From contig CAVBQS010000040.1 in the NCBI GenBank assembly GCA_963597615.1, forward strand, positions 1 to 64,000: a stretch of 64,000 nucleotides of DNA, written 5' to 3'. This stretch comes from CAKRJP01 sp963597615. GTDB lineage: Bacteria > Bacillota > Clostridia > Lachnospirales > Lachnospiraceae. The notes under the pieces were generated by a model. It searched no databases and was not told where the DNA came from. It was given only the letters and a program-made list of their open reading frames with translations. The translations under genes were made by a program, and so were the position numbers. Positions 40,265 through 48,965 of the stretch are shown here, in pieces (position 1 is the first letter of the stretch; every line of letters begins with the position of its first letter).

Positions 40265-41449
40265 ATGAGCAAAGGAAGATATGGACAATACGGTGGCCAG
40301 TATGTCCCAGAGACTTTAATGAATGCGGTGGGAGAACTGGAGGAAGCCTACGAAAAATATAAAAAAGACCCAGAATTTATGGCAGAGCTAGATGACCTTT
40401 ATAAGAATTATGCAGGCCGTCCATCTCTTTTATATGAAGCAAAGAAGATGACAAAGGACCTGGGAGGGGCAAAAATTTATTTAAAACGTGAGGATTTAAA
40501 TCACACAGGAGCCCACAAGATCAATAACGTATTAGGCCAGGTGCTTTTGGCCAAGAAAATGGGAAAGACCCGGGTAATTGCAGAGACCGGAGCCGGCCAG
40601 CACGGTGTTGCTACAGCTACGGCAGCAGCCCTTATGGATATGGAATGTGAAATTTACATGGGAAAAGAGGATACGGTTCGTCAGGCTTTAAATGTTTATC
40701 GAATGGAGCTTTTAGGAGCCAAGGTTCATGCAGTAACCAGTGGAACCATGACCTTAAAAGATGCGGTAAATGAGGCCATGAGAGAGTGGGCAAACCGTAT
40801 GGATGATACTTTATATGTATTAGGTTCTGTAATGGGTCCCCATCCATTCCCAATGATCGTCAGGGATTTCCAGAAAATTATTGGTGAGGAGATTAAGGAG
40901 CAGATTTTAGAAAAAGAAGGCAGACTTCCAGATGCAGTAATCGCCTGCGTAGGTGGTGGCAGCAATGCCATTGGGGCTTTCTATGAATTTATTCCAGATG
41001 AAAGCGTTCGCCTCATTGGTTGTGAGGCAGCAGGCCTTGGGGTTGACACTGAAAAACATGCAGCTACCATTGCCAGAGGTTCCCAGGGAATCTTCCACGG
41101 TATGAAGTCCTTATTCTGTCAAAATGAGTATGGACAGATTGCCCTGGTATATTCTATTTCCGCAGGTCTTGACTATCCGGGAATTGGACCGGAACATGCA
41201 AATTTGGCAGAAACTGGACGGGCAGAATATGTGCCAATTACCGATGATGAGGCGGTAGATGCCTTTGAATATTTGTCAAAAACAGAGGGAATCATTCCTG
41301 CCATTGAGAGTGCACACGCCATTGCTTATGCAAAGAAGTTAGCTCCTACCATGGACAAGGATCAGATTATTGTAGTAAATGTTTCCGGCCGTGGAGACAA
41401 AGACGTAGCAGCAATTGCAAGATACAGAGGGGTGGATATCTATGAGTAA
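40265..41449 (+). CDS. trpB: Tryptophan synthase beta subunit (TrpB)
   Basis: 394 residues. PLP-binding Lys85 in NHTGAHKINN, the glycine-rich cofactor phosphate site CVGGGSNAIG, and the opening GRYGQYGGQYVPETLM typical of TrpB1. It condenses indole with serine to tryptophan in a complex with TrpA. The end overlaps trpA by eight bases. AAAGGA precedes the start. Confidence 0.97.
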   Translation: MSKGRYGQYGGQYVPETLMNAVGELEEAYEKYKKDPEFMAELDDLYKNYAGRPSLLYEAKKMTKDLGGAKIYLKREDLNHTGAHKINNVLGQVLLAKKMGKTRVIAETGAGQHGVATATAAALMDMECEIYMGKEDTVRQALNVYRMELLGAKVHAVTSGTMTLKDAVNEAMREWANRMDDTLYVLGSVMGPHPFPMIVRDFQKIIGEEIKEQILEKEGRLPDAVIACVGGGSNAIGAFYEFIPDESVRLIGCEAAGLGVDTEKHAATIARGSQGIFHGMKSLFCQNEYGQIALVYSISAGLDYPGIGPEHANLAETGRAEYVPITDDEAVDAFEYLSKTEGIIPAIESAHAIAYAKKLAPTMDKDQIIVVNVSGRGDKDVAAIARYRGVDIYE

Positions 41450-42218
41450 AATAAGGGAAGCATTTAAAAATAAAAAAGCATTTATTCCATTTGTCACAGG
41501 AGGAGACCCTTCTTTAGATTTGACAAAAGACCTGATTATTGCCATGGAAAAGGCTGGGGCTAGTTTGATAGAGATTGGCATTCCTTTCTCAGATCCCATT
41601 GCTGAAGGGGTGGTAATCCAGGAGGCAGATGAAAGATCTCTGGCAGCAGGAACTACAACAGACAAGCTTTTTGACATGGTAAAAGAAGTTCGTGAAACTG
41701 TAAAAATTCCCTTGGTATTTATGACTTATGTAAATCCAGTATTCACCTATGGAAAAGATAGATTTATGGAAAAATGTGCAGAGTGTGGCATTGATGGGGT
41801 CATTGTTCCTGACGTGCCTTTTGAGGAGCGGATGGAGCTTCTTCCTAGTTGCGAGAAATATGGCATTGACTTAATTTCCATGATTGCCCCTACCTCTGAT
41901 GATAGAATCCAGGCCATTGCAAAAGAGGCTCAGGGATTTATTTACTGTGTTTCATCCCTGGGGGTTACCGGTGTCAGAAAAGAAATTAATACAGATATTG
42001 GGACCATGGTGGAGCAGGTAAAAGCTGTGGCCGACGTTCCTGTGGCAGTAGGATTTGGAATCTCTACTCCGGACCAGGCAAGGAAAATGGCAGGCCTTTC
42101 TGACGGAGCCATTGTAGGATCTGCCATTGTAAAAATCGTGGCAGAACATGGAAAAGAGGCAGTGCCTTATGTGATAGACTATGTGAAAAATATGGTAGCT
42201 GCAGTGGCAGAGGCTTGA
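41442..42218 (+). CDS. trpA: Tryptophan synthase alpha subunit (TrpA)
   Basis: 258 residues, TIM barrel. Catalytic Glu in LIEIGIPFSDPIAEG and Asp in VPDVPFEE; the closing GFGISTPDQA and GAIVGSAIVKI bind phosphate. It splits indole-glycerol phosphate and channels indole to TrpB. I chose ATG 41442, eight bases after GGGGTGG and inside the last codons of trpB; an in-frame ATG at 41415 lies deeper in trpB and has no site. Last gene of the operon; no strong terminator is visible behind it. Confidence 0.96.
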   Translation: MSKIREAFKNKKAFIPFVTGGDPSLDLTKDLIIAMEKAGASLIEIGIPFSDPIAEGVVIQEADERSLAAGTTTDKLFDMVKEVRETVKIPLVFMTYVNPVFTYGKDRFMEKCAECGIDGVIVPDVPFEERMELLPSCEKYGIDLISMIAPTSDDRIQAIAKEAQGFIYCVSSLGVTGVRKEINTDIGTMVEQVKAVADVPVAVGFGISTPDQARKMAGLSDGAIVGSAIVKIVAEHGKEAVPYVIDYVKNMVAAVAEA

Positions 42219-42290
42219 AAATAGCCCTAAGAAGATTTTCTTCGTATTATAGAGTGTTATAGAATAGATGGAGTCCCGGGGGAGTCTTTG

Positions 42291-42319
42291 TTGACGGTTA
42301 TGAGGCTTTGTATTATTAT
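42291..42319 (+). promoter_or_regulatory. Promoter of the zinc-ribbon/alarmone synthetase pair
   Basis: TTGACG and TATTAT separated by 17 bases, about 84 bases before the start codon of the next gene. Confidence 0.65.
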
Positions 42320-42402
42320 GAACATGACTTCTGAAGGACATTTTAAGAAAATTTAAGAAGGAATCTATCAGTTGTAAAAATAAAACAGGAGGAAATCATC
42401 GC

Positions 42403-43092
42403 ATGAAAATTTGTAAAAATTGTGGTGCGTCCATTGCAGATGAGGCAATGTTTTGCACCCAGTGTGGGGCAAAGTTTGAGGCCTTAAATGAGTCGGTGCA
42501 GGAAGAGACATCGGCGACTGAGGCTCTTAAGACGGAAGTGACCACAGAAAATCAACAGCAGTCAGAGAAAGAGGGCACACAGGGCCAGGCTCCAAATAAT
42601 GAAGCGGGTGCCTATGCCTATGGCCAACAACAAAATTTTAACCAGGAAAATTATAATCAGCAGAATTTTAACCAGCAAAATTATAATCAGGGGGGATATA
42701 ACCAGGGCCCTTACGGTGGATACCAGCAGTATTATACCCAGACAAATCCTTATGATCACACATCTGAATTTTCAGCAAAGGATGTATCGGATAATAAGGT
42801 CATTGCTATGATGCTATATCTTACCAGCTTCTTAGGAGTTTTTGTGGCCTTGCTTGCGGCTCCGGATTCTCCGTATTTGAAGTTCCATGTAAGACAGGCC
42901 ATTAAATTTATTGTAGTAGATACCTTGGTAGGAATCATTGGAGCAGTCTTGTTCTTCACCTTTATTATTCCGGTTTTGGCTGCGATCTTTGTATTCGTAA
43001 TGTGGATCTGTAAGATTATTACATTCTTCTCAATTTGCGGTGGCAAATCAGTAGAACCAGTGATTATCCGTCATTTCGGATTCTTAAGATAA
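42403..43092 (+). CDS. Zinc-ribbon membrane protein with Q/N-rich linker (DUF4870-like)
   Basis: 229 residues. N-terminal zinc ribbon with Cys4, Cys7, Cys18 and Cys21 (CKNC...CTQC). An acidic, then Gln/Asn/Tyr/Gly-rich repeat region (about 68-118, units like QQNFNQENYN and QGGYNQGPYGGYQQYY), and a C-terminal part with about three membrane helices, ending in a DUF4870-like segment. The layout suggests a membrane anchor with a flexible, possibly condensation-prone cytoplasmic arm. Function unknown. It lies 15 bases upstream of an alarmone synthetase-like gene with no promoter between, so the two are likely made together. Confidence 0.8.
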   Translation: MKICKNCGASIADEAMFCTQCGAKFEALNESVQEETSATEALKTEVTTENQQQSEKEGTQGQAPNNEAGAYAYGQQQNFNQENYNQQNFNQQNYNQGGYNQGPYGGYQQYYTQTNPYDHTSEFSAKDVSDNKVIAMMLYLTSFLGVFVALLAAPDSPYLKFHVRQAIKFIVVDTLVGIIGAVLFFTFIIPVLAAIFVFVMWICKIITFFSICGGKSVEPVIIRHFGFLR

Positions 43093-43107
43093 TTGGGATG
43101 ATTTTAA

Positions 43108-44097
43108 ATGATTACATTAAATGATTACTTATATTCCGGAGATACGGTGCTTAAGATCTTGCAGCGTTATTATAAGGATTTAAGCAAAGAAGCCAAGAAA
43201 AATCAAAATGAAATCGACCGGATTCATTGTAATTTTCTGCTTCAGATTCAGGAGCTTTTGCAGCACAATGACTTCTTAACAGCCCAGTCTCAGAAAATGA
43301 GGGAATTTTATAAATATATGGCAAAGGAGTATCCCTTCCTAGCCTTTACCTTCAAAGGAAGGATAAAATCCCTTATACGGGCCGAGGCCAAATTCAATGG
43401 TTACATTGTGGAGTATATCTACAATTACTACAAGGAATATGGAACCTATCCTACAGTGGCAGAGCTTAAACAGCGCCTTAGTTGCTTTAGGGACCTGGTA
43501 GCTTACCGAATTGTAGTGGCCATGCCCAAGTGCCATTTAAAGCCCGGACAGGATATTAAAGAAGAGGAGCTAAAATACCTCTATGAGATTGCCAATGCCC
43601 TGCCGGCCTTTTTGGAAGAACATGGCTTTACAGCGGAGCCTGCAAATGGAGTCTGTGAAAGTGGGTCCCCTCTTATGGCAGAGGAAGTAAGACCCTATTA
43701 CAGGGACTATATTTGGAACAATGATAAGGGAGATTACCAGTCTCTACATGTAACTTTTTATGACAATAGCTCCAGGTGCTTTACAGAAGTACAGCTTCGC
43801 ACTAAGGCTATGGATGATACCGCGGAGATTGGAGCTGCCAACCATCTAGGATATGAGAAAGCCCAGGAAAAAGAGCGGGCCAGAAGAGATGCCATTCCTG
43901 TAGGAGCAAGTATATACTTTGATGAAGCCTATGAGAGGGTAAGAAAGATTGCTGCATTGGAACTATCTGAACTGGATGTTAATATGTTTGGAGCGGTGAA
44001 TAATAGTCTGATCAATGATGGATGTGGCTTGTACAGGGGAAGGCTGATCTTGCCATATGAGCATTTGTCTAGTTTTCAGAATGATTTGATCGATTAA
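43108..44097 (+). CDS. RelA/SpoT-domain protein, putative (p)ppGpp synthetase
   Basis: 329 residues. A helical N-terminal region of about 110 residues precedes a RelA_SpoT synthetase domain: FRDLVAYRIVV with the conserved Asp and Arg, NDKGDYQSLHVTF, and EVQLRTKAMDDTAEIGAANHLGYE, which resembles the synthetase end of long Rel enzymes. No HD hydrolase, TGS or ACT domain is present, so it is a small alarmone synthetase-like protein with an extended N-terminus. It should use ATP and GTP/GDP to make (p)ppGpp if active. The ribosome site is weak (GGGATGA), and it follows the zinc-ribbon gene by 15 bases. Confidence 0.82.
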   Translation: MITLNDYLYSGDTVLKILQRYYKDLSKEAKKNQNEIDRIHCNFLLQIQELLQHNDFLTAQSQKMREFYKYMAKEYPFLAFTFKGRIKSLIRAEAKFNGYIVEYIYNYYKEYGTYPTVAELKQRLSCFRDLVAYRIVVAMPKCHLKPGQDIKEEELKYLYEIANALPAFLEEHGFTAEPANGVCESGSPLMAEEVRPYYRDYIWNNDKGDYQSLHVTFYDNSSRCFTEVQLRTKAMDDTAEIGAANHLGYEKAQEKERARRDAIPVGASIYFDEAYERVRKIAALELSELDVNMFGAVNNSLINDGCGLYRGRLILPYEHLSSFQNDLID

Positions 44098-44195
44098 ATG
44101 ATTAATTAAAGTATATTTAGGTGTGTGCGAAACCGAGAGACTTCCTTTCGTGGATTGGAGGCAATACTCCTTAATTTACATTAATGAAAAAAGGG

Positions 44196-44238
44196 AGAGG
44201 GTCTGTGAAAAACTTGCGTTTTTTTCAGGCCCTCTTTG
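44196..44238. terminator. Bidirectional terminator between two RelA/SpoT-type genes
   Basis: AGAGGG-CTG-AAAAA pairs with TTTTT-CAG-CCCTCT with small bulges. The T-rich side serves the plus strand, and A runs before the stem give Ts on the minus strand. It lies between convergent genes. Confidence 0.7.
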
Positions 44239-44250
44239 TTGTTTTGGACT

Positions 44251-44991
44251 TTATTCGAAACTATAGTCTACGACTTTGTATTTTTCGATTTTGTTTCTTA
44301 GTTTTAGCATTCTTGCGTCTAGTTTGGCGATGTCTTCGGCTGCTTTGGCTAGTTCCTCGGCGATTTTTTCGCAGTCGTCTACGTCTCGTTTGTAGAAGAG
44401 CTGATAATCTAGTATGGACCAGTAGTCCATGGCTGTGGTGCGAAATTGGATTTCTACCCGTTCTTTCTGATAGGATTTCCCGAAGTAGATGGGGATATCG
44501 ATAATCAGGTGCAGGCTTTTGTATCCGTTTTTCTTGGGGTGCTTTATGTAATCTTTTTCTTTGATGACTTCAATATCTCCCTGGGCCTTTAGCTTGCCTG
44601 CTACTTCATAGACTTCATCTTCAAAGGGGCATACTACCCGGATTCCGATTAGATCGTTGAGATTTTTTTGAGCTGTTTCGAAATCGGTAGATAAGTCTTT
44701 TCGGACTAATTTGTTGTAAATACTTTCCGGAGTCTTGATCCTGCTGCTTAATTGATTCACAACTGTGCGGCCTTTTTCCTTAGATAATTCAGCGTCGATC
44801 ATAGCTAGCTTAGCTAACAAAATATCAATGGCGCACTGACTTTTTAGCTGGTAGCTGGAGTCATAGACACACTTACTGATCTTGTTAATGGCTTTCTGAG
44901 ATCCGACAAAATTTTTATAGCGTCGTTTGAATTTTGATTTAACATTAGGTGTTTCCTGCTCTTTGTTTTTTTCTCTATGTTTCTTGGTCAC
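44251..44991 (-). CDS. Small alarmone synthetase-like protein (RelQ/YjbM type)
   Basis: 246 residues from the GTG at 44991, which has GGGAGGGG five bases before it. The RelA_SpoT domain shows SSRIKTPESIYNKL, LNDLIGIRVVCPFEDEVYEV, KKNGYKSLHLI and VEIQFRTTAMDYWSILDY, the expected catalytic order. The last motif has DYQLFY where RelQ-type enzymes usually have an EHK-type sequence. A basic N-terminal tail of about 30 residues (KKHREKNKEQ...KFKRRYKN) is unusual and may bind RNA. Convergent with the other synthetase-like gene. Synthesis of (p)ppGpp or a related alarmone is inferred. Confidence 0.85.
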   Translation of the reverse strand: MTKKHREKNKEQETPNVKSKFKRRYKNFVGSQKAINKISKCVYDSSYQLKSQCAIDILLAKLAMIDAELSKEKGRTVVNQLSSRIKTPESIYNKLVRKDLSTDFETAQKNLNDLIGIRVVCPFEDEVYEVAGKLKAQGDIEVIKEKDYIKHPKKNGYKSLHLIIDIPIYFGKSYQKERVEIQFRTTAMDYWSILDYQLFYKRDVDDCEKIAEELAKAAEDIAKLDARMLKLRNKIEKYKVVDYSFE

Positions 44992-45174
44992 AAAAACCCC
45001 TCCCAACTTAAATAAATACCTAGTGCTATTATACTTCTGCTACACTAGACATTACCAGTAAAATTATGGTAAATTCTACTTGAGTTATATATGGGTAATT
45101 GCCCCCTTGCGCAATCCGGGCTAGATTCTTGAGGGTGCAAATATATATCCTAAATGGAGATAAGGAGGAGAATC

Positions 45175-45483
45175 ATGGCAGTAGTACATGTAACAAAAGA
45201 TAATTTCAAGGAAGAGGTTTTGGAAGCTAAGGTGCCGGTGTTGGTGGATTTTTGGGCTACGTGGTGTGGGCCTTGCCAGATGGTGGCTCCTATTGTGGAG
45301 GAGCTTTCTGATGAACTTTCTGATGTGAAGATCTGCAAGGTGGATGTGGATGATCAGCCGGAGCTTGCAAGAGACTATCGGGTAATGTCCATCCCTATGT
45401 TTTATGTGTTTAAAGATGGTGAGGTTGCAAGCCGGGCAGTAGGAGCTCAGGAGAAGGATGAGCTGATTGCAATGCTGAAATAA
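45175..45483 (+). CDS. trxA: Thioredoxin
   Basis: 102 residues with the WATWCGPC active site (Cys31 and Cys34), the buried Asp in VLVDFWA and the cis-Pro loop SIPMFYVF. Cytoplasmic disulfide reductase; a thioredoxin reductase gene lies 4.7 kb downstream. I chose ATG 45175, four bases after AAGGAGGAG. Upstream, TTGC-CCCT and AGGG-GCAA can form a leader hairpin. Confidence 0.96.
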   Translation: MAVVHVTKDNFKEEVLEAKVPVLVDFWATWCGPCQMVAPIVEELSDELSDVKICKVDVDDQPELARDYRVMSIPMFYVFKDGEVASRAVGAQEKDELIAMLK

Positions 45484-45507
45484 ATACAATTTCTTTTTCA
45501 GGCAGAA

Positions 45508-45536
45508 TTGACAAACAGACCTTATTGACAGATAAT
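45508..45536 (+). promoter_or_regulatory. Promoter of the carbamate kinase gene
   Basis: TTGACA and GATAAT with 17-base spacing; a second TTGACA overlaps the spacer. The start codon is about 126 bases further, leaving a long leader without an obvious hairpin. Confidence 0.6.
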
Positions 45537-45662
45537 GTTGGGATAGATTAAAAATTAAATTCTGGATTTTAAAATTTGAGACAGCTATTCATAGGTATGG
45601 AAAACAGTATTCTACGGATGGAATGAATAGTTGGATTTCAGTGGAAAGGCGGAAAGCGTAGG

Positions 45663-46607
45663 ATGAAAAAACGAGTGGTTGTTGCATTAGGACATAAGGC
45701 ACTGGGAGTTACCATGCCGGAACAGTTGGAGGCAGTAAAAAAATCTGCCAAGGTGATTGCGGATTTGGTGGAAGCCGGCGATCAGGTGGTGATTACCCAC
45801 AGTAATGCCCCTCAGGTTGGTATGATCCATACTGCAATGAATGAATTTGCTAAGATGCATGAAGATTATACCGTAGCCCCTATGTCTGTGTGCTCGGCTA
45901 TGAGCCAGGGCTATATTGGCTATGATCTTCAGAATGCCATCAGAGAAGAACTGATGGATAGAGGTATTTACCGCACCGTAAGTACTATCTTGACTCAGGT
46001 GGTGGTAGATCCTTACGATGAGGCGTTCTATACTCCTACCAAGGTTTTAGGTCGTTACATGAATGCAGAAGAGGCGGCTATGGAGCGCAAAAAAGGTAAT
46101 TATGTGGTGGAGGAGCCGGGAAAAGGCTTCCGCCGTATCGTTTCTGCTCCAAACCCGGTACGTATTGTAGAGATTGACGCAGTGAAGGCCCTCTTAGACG
46201 CAGATCAAGTCGTAATTGCCTGCGGTGGTGGTGGAATACCGGTACTTGAGCAGGACAATCACTTAAAGGGAGCCAGCGCTGTTATTGAAAAAGACCTTAC
46301 AGCAGGAAAGTTAGCAGAAGAGGTAGATGCAGATGAGCTTATCATGCTAACCAGCGTAGAGAAGGTTAAAATCAACATGGACCGCCCGGAAGAAGAAGAC
46401 CTTGGAGAAATTAGCTTAAAAGAGGCTAAAAAATATATGGAAGAAGGCCACTTTGGAATCTACAACATGCTTCCAAAATTTAGCGCATCTGTATCCTTCG
46501 TAGAAAAAAGAGAAGGAAGAAGCGCCCTCATTACATCCTTCGAGTGCCTAAAAGACGCAAGAAAAGGCAAAACCGGCACCCGAATCATCACAGAAAAAGA
46601 AAACTAA
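45663..46607 (+). CDS. arcC: Carbamate kinase, divergent at the glycine motifs
   Basis: 314 residues of the amino acid kinase fold. The body is plainly carbamate kinase: MSQGYIGYDLQNAIREE, KVLGRYMNAEEA, RRIVSAPNPVRIVE, IACGGGGIPV and the ADELIMLTSVEKV segment. Two N-terminal motifs differ from the textbook: GHKALG (residues 10-15) instead of GGNALG, and THSNAPQVG instead of THGNGPQVG. It makes ATP from carbamoyl phosphate and ADP in arginine or purine fermentation. No arcA or arcB is adjacent. A related paralogous function cannot be excluded. Confidence 0.88.
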   Translation: MKKRVVVALGHKALGVTMPEQLEAVKKSAKVIADLVEAGDQVVITHSNAPQVGMIHTAMNEFAKMHEDYTVAPMSVCSAMSQGYIGYDLQNAIREELMDRGIYRTVSTILTQVVVDPYDEAFYTPTKVLGRYMNAEEAAMERKKGNYVVEEPGKGFRRIVSAPNPVRIVEIDAVKALLDADQVVIACGGGGIPVLEQDNHLKGASAVIEKDLTAGKLAEEVDADELIMLTSVEKVKINMDRPEEEDLGEISLKEAKKYMEEGHFGIYNMLPKFSASVSFVEKREGRSALITSFECLKDARKGKTGTRIITEKEN

Positions 46608-46621
46608 AAAAGACTAGAGAA

Positions 46622-46657
46622 AAAAAGGAATGGGTATAAAACTTCCCATTCCTTTTT
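46622..46657 (+). terminator. Rho-independent terminator after arcC
   Basis: AAAAGGAATGGG pairs with CCCATTCCTTTT, ten-base loop, T5. It begins about 15 bases after the stop. Confidence 0.88.
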
Positions 46658-46720
46658 AGTTTTATCTTATTTGCAAACAAAGATAAACTGTGTCTTTTTT
46701 GTGTTCTTTCCCTCAGAAAA

Positions 46721-46749
46721 TTGACTTATCTCCTTGCAAAAGATATACT
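46721..46749 (+). promoter_or_regulatory. nrdR promoter
   Basis: TTGACT and TATACT with 17-base spacing, about 42 bases before the nrdR start. Confidence 0.75.
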
Positions 46750-46790
46750 ATTTGTGTTATAGACAAAAATTTTCGAAAGGATACCACCAG

Positions 46791-47240
46791 ATGAAGTGCC
46801 CTTATTGTAGTCATCCAGATACAAAAGTCATCGATTCCCGTCCCAACGATGAGGGAACCGCTATTCGAAGACGCAGATCCTGTGATTTTTGTGGGAAGCG
46901 TTTTACTACCTATGAGAAGGTTGAGACTATTCCCCTTTCCATTATTAAGAAGGATAACACAAGAGAAAAATATAACAGAAGTAAGATTGAGAATGGTATC
47001 TTAAGGGCATGTTATAAAAGACCGGTATCCACCGATGCGGTGAAGGAAGTTATTGACCGCATTGAGACCTGTATATATAGACAAGAAGAGAAGGAAATCC
47101 CCAGCAGTCTTGTGGGAGAGATTGTTATGGAGGAATTAAAGAATTTAGACGAGGTAGCCTATGTGCGCTTTGCCTCTGTTTATCGTGAGTTCAAAGATGT
47201 GAATACATTTATGGATGAACTTAAGAAAATTTTAGAGTAG
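46791..47240 (+). CDS. nrdR: NrdR, repressor of ribonucleotide reductase genes
   Basis: 149 residues, standard NrdR length. Zinc ribbon with Cys3, Cys6, Cys31 and Cys34 (MKCPYC...SCDFC), followed by RFTTYEKVE and an ATP-cone domain (VIKRDG-like region, here IIKKDNTREKYNRSKIENGILRAC). It senses ATP/dATP and represses nrd operons. I chose ATG 46791, which starts the conserved MKCPYC, with GAAAGGA nine bases before; the longer frame lacks a site. Followed by truA after 37 bases. Confidence 0.96.
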   Translation: MKCPYCSHPDTKVIDSRPNDEGTAIRRRRSCDFCGKRFTTYEKVETIPLSIIKKDNTREKYNRSKIENGILRACYKRPVSTDAVKEVIDRIETCIYRQEEKEIPSSLVGEIVMEELKNLDEVAYVRFASVYREFKDVNTFMDELKKILE

Positions 47241-47277
47241 ATATGCATTGAGTTTTGAATATAAGGATTGATGTTGG

Positions 47278-48012
47278 ATGAGAACATATAAATTGACCAT
47301 TTCCTATGATGGTAGCAGATACCAGGGATGGCAGCGTCAGGCAACCACTGACAATACCATCCAGTTTATTTTAGAGTGGAGTATTAGTAAGCTTGTAGGT
47401 TATAAGGTTCAGGTAGATGGCTCCGGCCGCACTGATGCGGGAGTTCATGCCAGAGGCCAGGTGGCCAGTGTACGCCTTTCCAGATTGTATGATGTGAGAG
47501 AATTTAGGGATTCTTTGAACCGTTATTTGCCGGAGGACATTCGTATTCAGAAGGTAGAACTTGTGCGCAACGGCTTTCATGCCAGAAAGAGTGCTAAGGG
47601 AAAGAAGTACGAGTATTATATCGATTGTAGGGAGAAGCCGGATGTGTTTTCTAGAAGATATTGCTATCACTATCCGGAGAAGTTAGATATAGAGGCCATG
47701 AGGAATGCAGTGCCTTATCTCATTGGGCCAAAGAATTTTACCAGTTTTACAGATGATAAGGATTGCAAGGATCCTGTTCGAAAAATCACCAATATTAAGA
47801 TTGTAAGTAACGGTGAGAAGGTTCGAATTACCTATTATGGTACGGGATTTTTATACCATATGGTGCGGATTCTCACAGGAACCCTTTTGGAGATTGGAAC
47901 TGGCAAGCGGGATGCTGCCATGTTACCTGTAGTAATCGCTGCGGAGGATCGAAGTCTTGCAGGATTCTTAGCCCCGGCCAGAGGCTTGTTTTTAAGAAAG
48001 GTATACTATTAA
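47278..48012 (+). CDS. truA: tRNA pseudouridine synthase A (first copy)
   Basis: 244 residues. Catalytic Asp53 in GSGRTDAGVHARGQ, the YDGSRYQGWQRQ start, and GTGFLYHMVRILTGTLLEIG. It makes pseudouridine at positions 38-40 of tRNA anticodon arms. Lies after nrdR rather than in the usual ribosomal-protein/ecf context; a second truA is in the ecf operon at 56422. The two differ by about half their residues, so one may have another RNA target. Confidence 0.92.
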   Translation: MRTYKLTISYDGSRYQGWQRQATTDNTIQFILEWSISKLVGYKVQVDGSGRTDAGVHARGQVASVRLSRLYDVREFRDSLNRYLPEDIRIQKVELVRNGFHARKSAKGKKYEYYIDCREKPDVFSRRYCYHYPEKLDIEAMRNAVPYLIGPKNFTSFTDDKDCKDPVRKITNIKIVSNGEKVRITYYGTGFLYHMVRILTGTLLEIGTGKRDAAMLPVVIAAEDRSLAGFLAPARGLFLRKVYY

Positions 48013-48080
48013 CATAGGAATCAGATCGCTGCTTAGTGGTTAAGATTTATGAGGAAGTAAAGAGGCTTCGGTAGTGGATA

Positions 48081-48812
48081 TTAGATATATCCACCATCGA
48101 AGCCAATTATTTGCCCTGTCATGTAGAAGGGAGTGTGTACCGTATCCCAAATGATCTGGGCAGCCTCTTCTGGACTGGCAAAGCGGCCAATGGGGATGTC
48201 GTAGGCCAGGCTTTCCCTGTCTTCTTTAGATAGCATCTGATTCATGTCAGTGTCGATGACTCCAAAGGCGATGGCGTTGACCTGAATATTGTTGGGGGCT
48301 AGCTCTTTAGCAAGAGCCCTTGTTAAGCCATTTACCCCGGCCTTGCTGGCAGAATAGGCTACTTCACAGGAAGCCCCAACCCTGCCCCACATGGAGGATA
48401 CATTTAAAATTACTCCTTGGCCGGCCCTTAGCATGCCGGGGATTGCCTTTCTGCAGCAATAAAAGACAGAGGATAAATTGGTATTAAGAATCCGGTTCCA
48501 TTCCTGGTCTGTCATATCGTGAAGCAAGCCCATATGGGCTATTCCGGCATTGTTAATGAGAATATCTATGTGACGTCCCTCTTTTTTAATCTGGGCGAAG
48601 ATATTTTCCACATCCAGAGAGGAGCCTACATCCCCTTGCAGAATGAAATACTGGGCGTTTGGAAGCTCATCTAAAGCCTTGGCAACTTCTTTTATTTTTT
48701 CTGTGGATGACTTGTAATTTAGATAAACAAAATAGCCCTCTTTGGCAAATTTTATGGCGCAGGCCCGGCCGATTCCCCGGGAGGCACCTGTGATTAAAAC
48801 TGTTTTTTTCAT
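48081..48812 (-). CDS. Short-chain dehydrogenase (FabG/YmfI-like)
   Basis: 243 residues. NAD(P)-binding TGASRGIG, LINNAGIAHMG, catalytic Ser in NVSSMWG and YxxxK in AYSASKAG. The segment SSMWGRVGASCEVAYSASKAG resembles YmfI, the EF-P 5-aminopentanone reductase of Bacillus subtilis, more than fatty-acid FabG, but this is a guess from one motif. No fatty acid genes are nearby. GAAAGGA precedes the ATG. Convergent with truA, divergent from the HD hydrolase gene. Confidence 0.85.
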   Translation of the reverse strand: MKKTVLITGASRGIGRACAIKFAKEGYFVYLNYKSSTEKIKEVAKALDELPNAQYFILQGDVGSSLDVENIFAQIKKEGRHIDILINNAGIAHMGLLHDMTDQEWNRILNTNLSSVFYCCRKAIPGMLRAGQGVILNVSSMWGRVGASCEVAYSASKAGVNGLTRALAKELAPNNIQVNAIAFGVIDTDMNQMLSKEDRESLAYDIPIGRFASPEEAAQIIWDTVHTPFYMTGQIIGFDGGYI

Positions 48813-48868
48813 AAGTAAATCCTTTCATTAAATGATGGGAATAGTAACTTCATTATAACTGTAAAACA

Positions 48869-48897
48869 TTGATATTTAAAGTTTGGAATGTTAAGAT
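48869..48897 (+). promoter_or_regulatory. Promoter of the HD hydrolase gene
   Basis: TTGATA and TAAGAT with 17-base spacing, about 69 bases before the start. Confidence 0.5.
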
Positions 48898-48965
48898 AAT
48901 GACAGTAATACAATCAGAAAGTAGAAACCAAAAACCAATAATCAAAATTCAAAAGGAGAACCCCA

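Noticed and set aside
44992..45006. Upstream TTG start for the minus-strand alarmone synthetase-like gene
   Set aside because: The TTG lies within the ribosome-site region itself; the GTG at 44991 has GGGAGGGG at the right distance.
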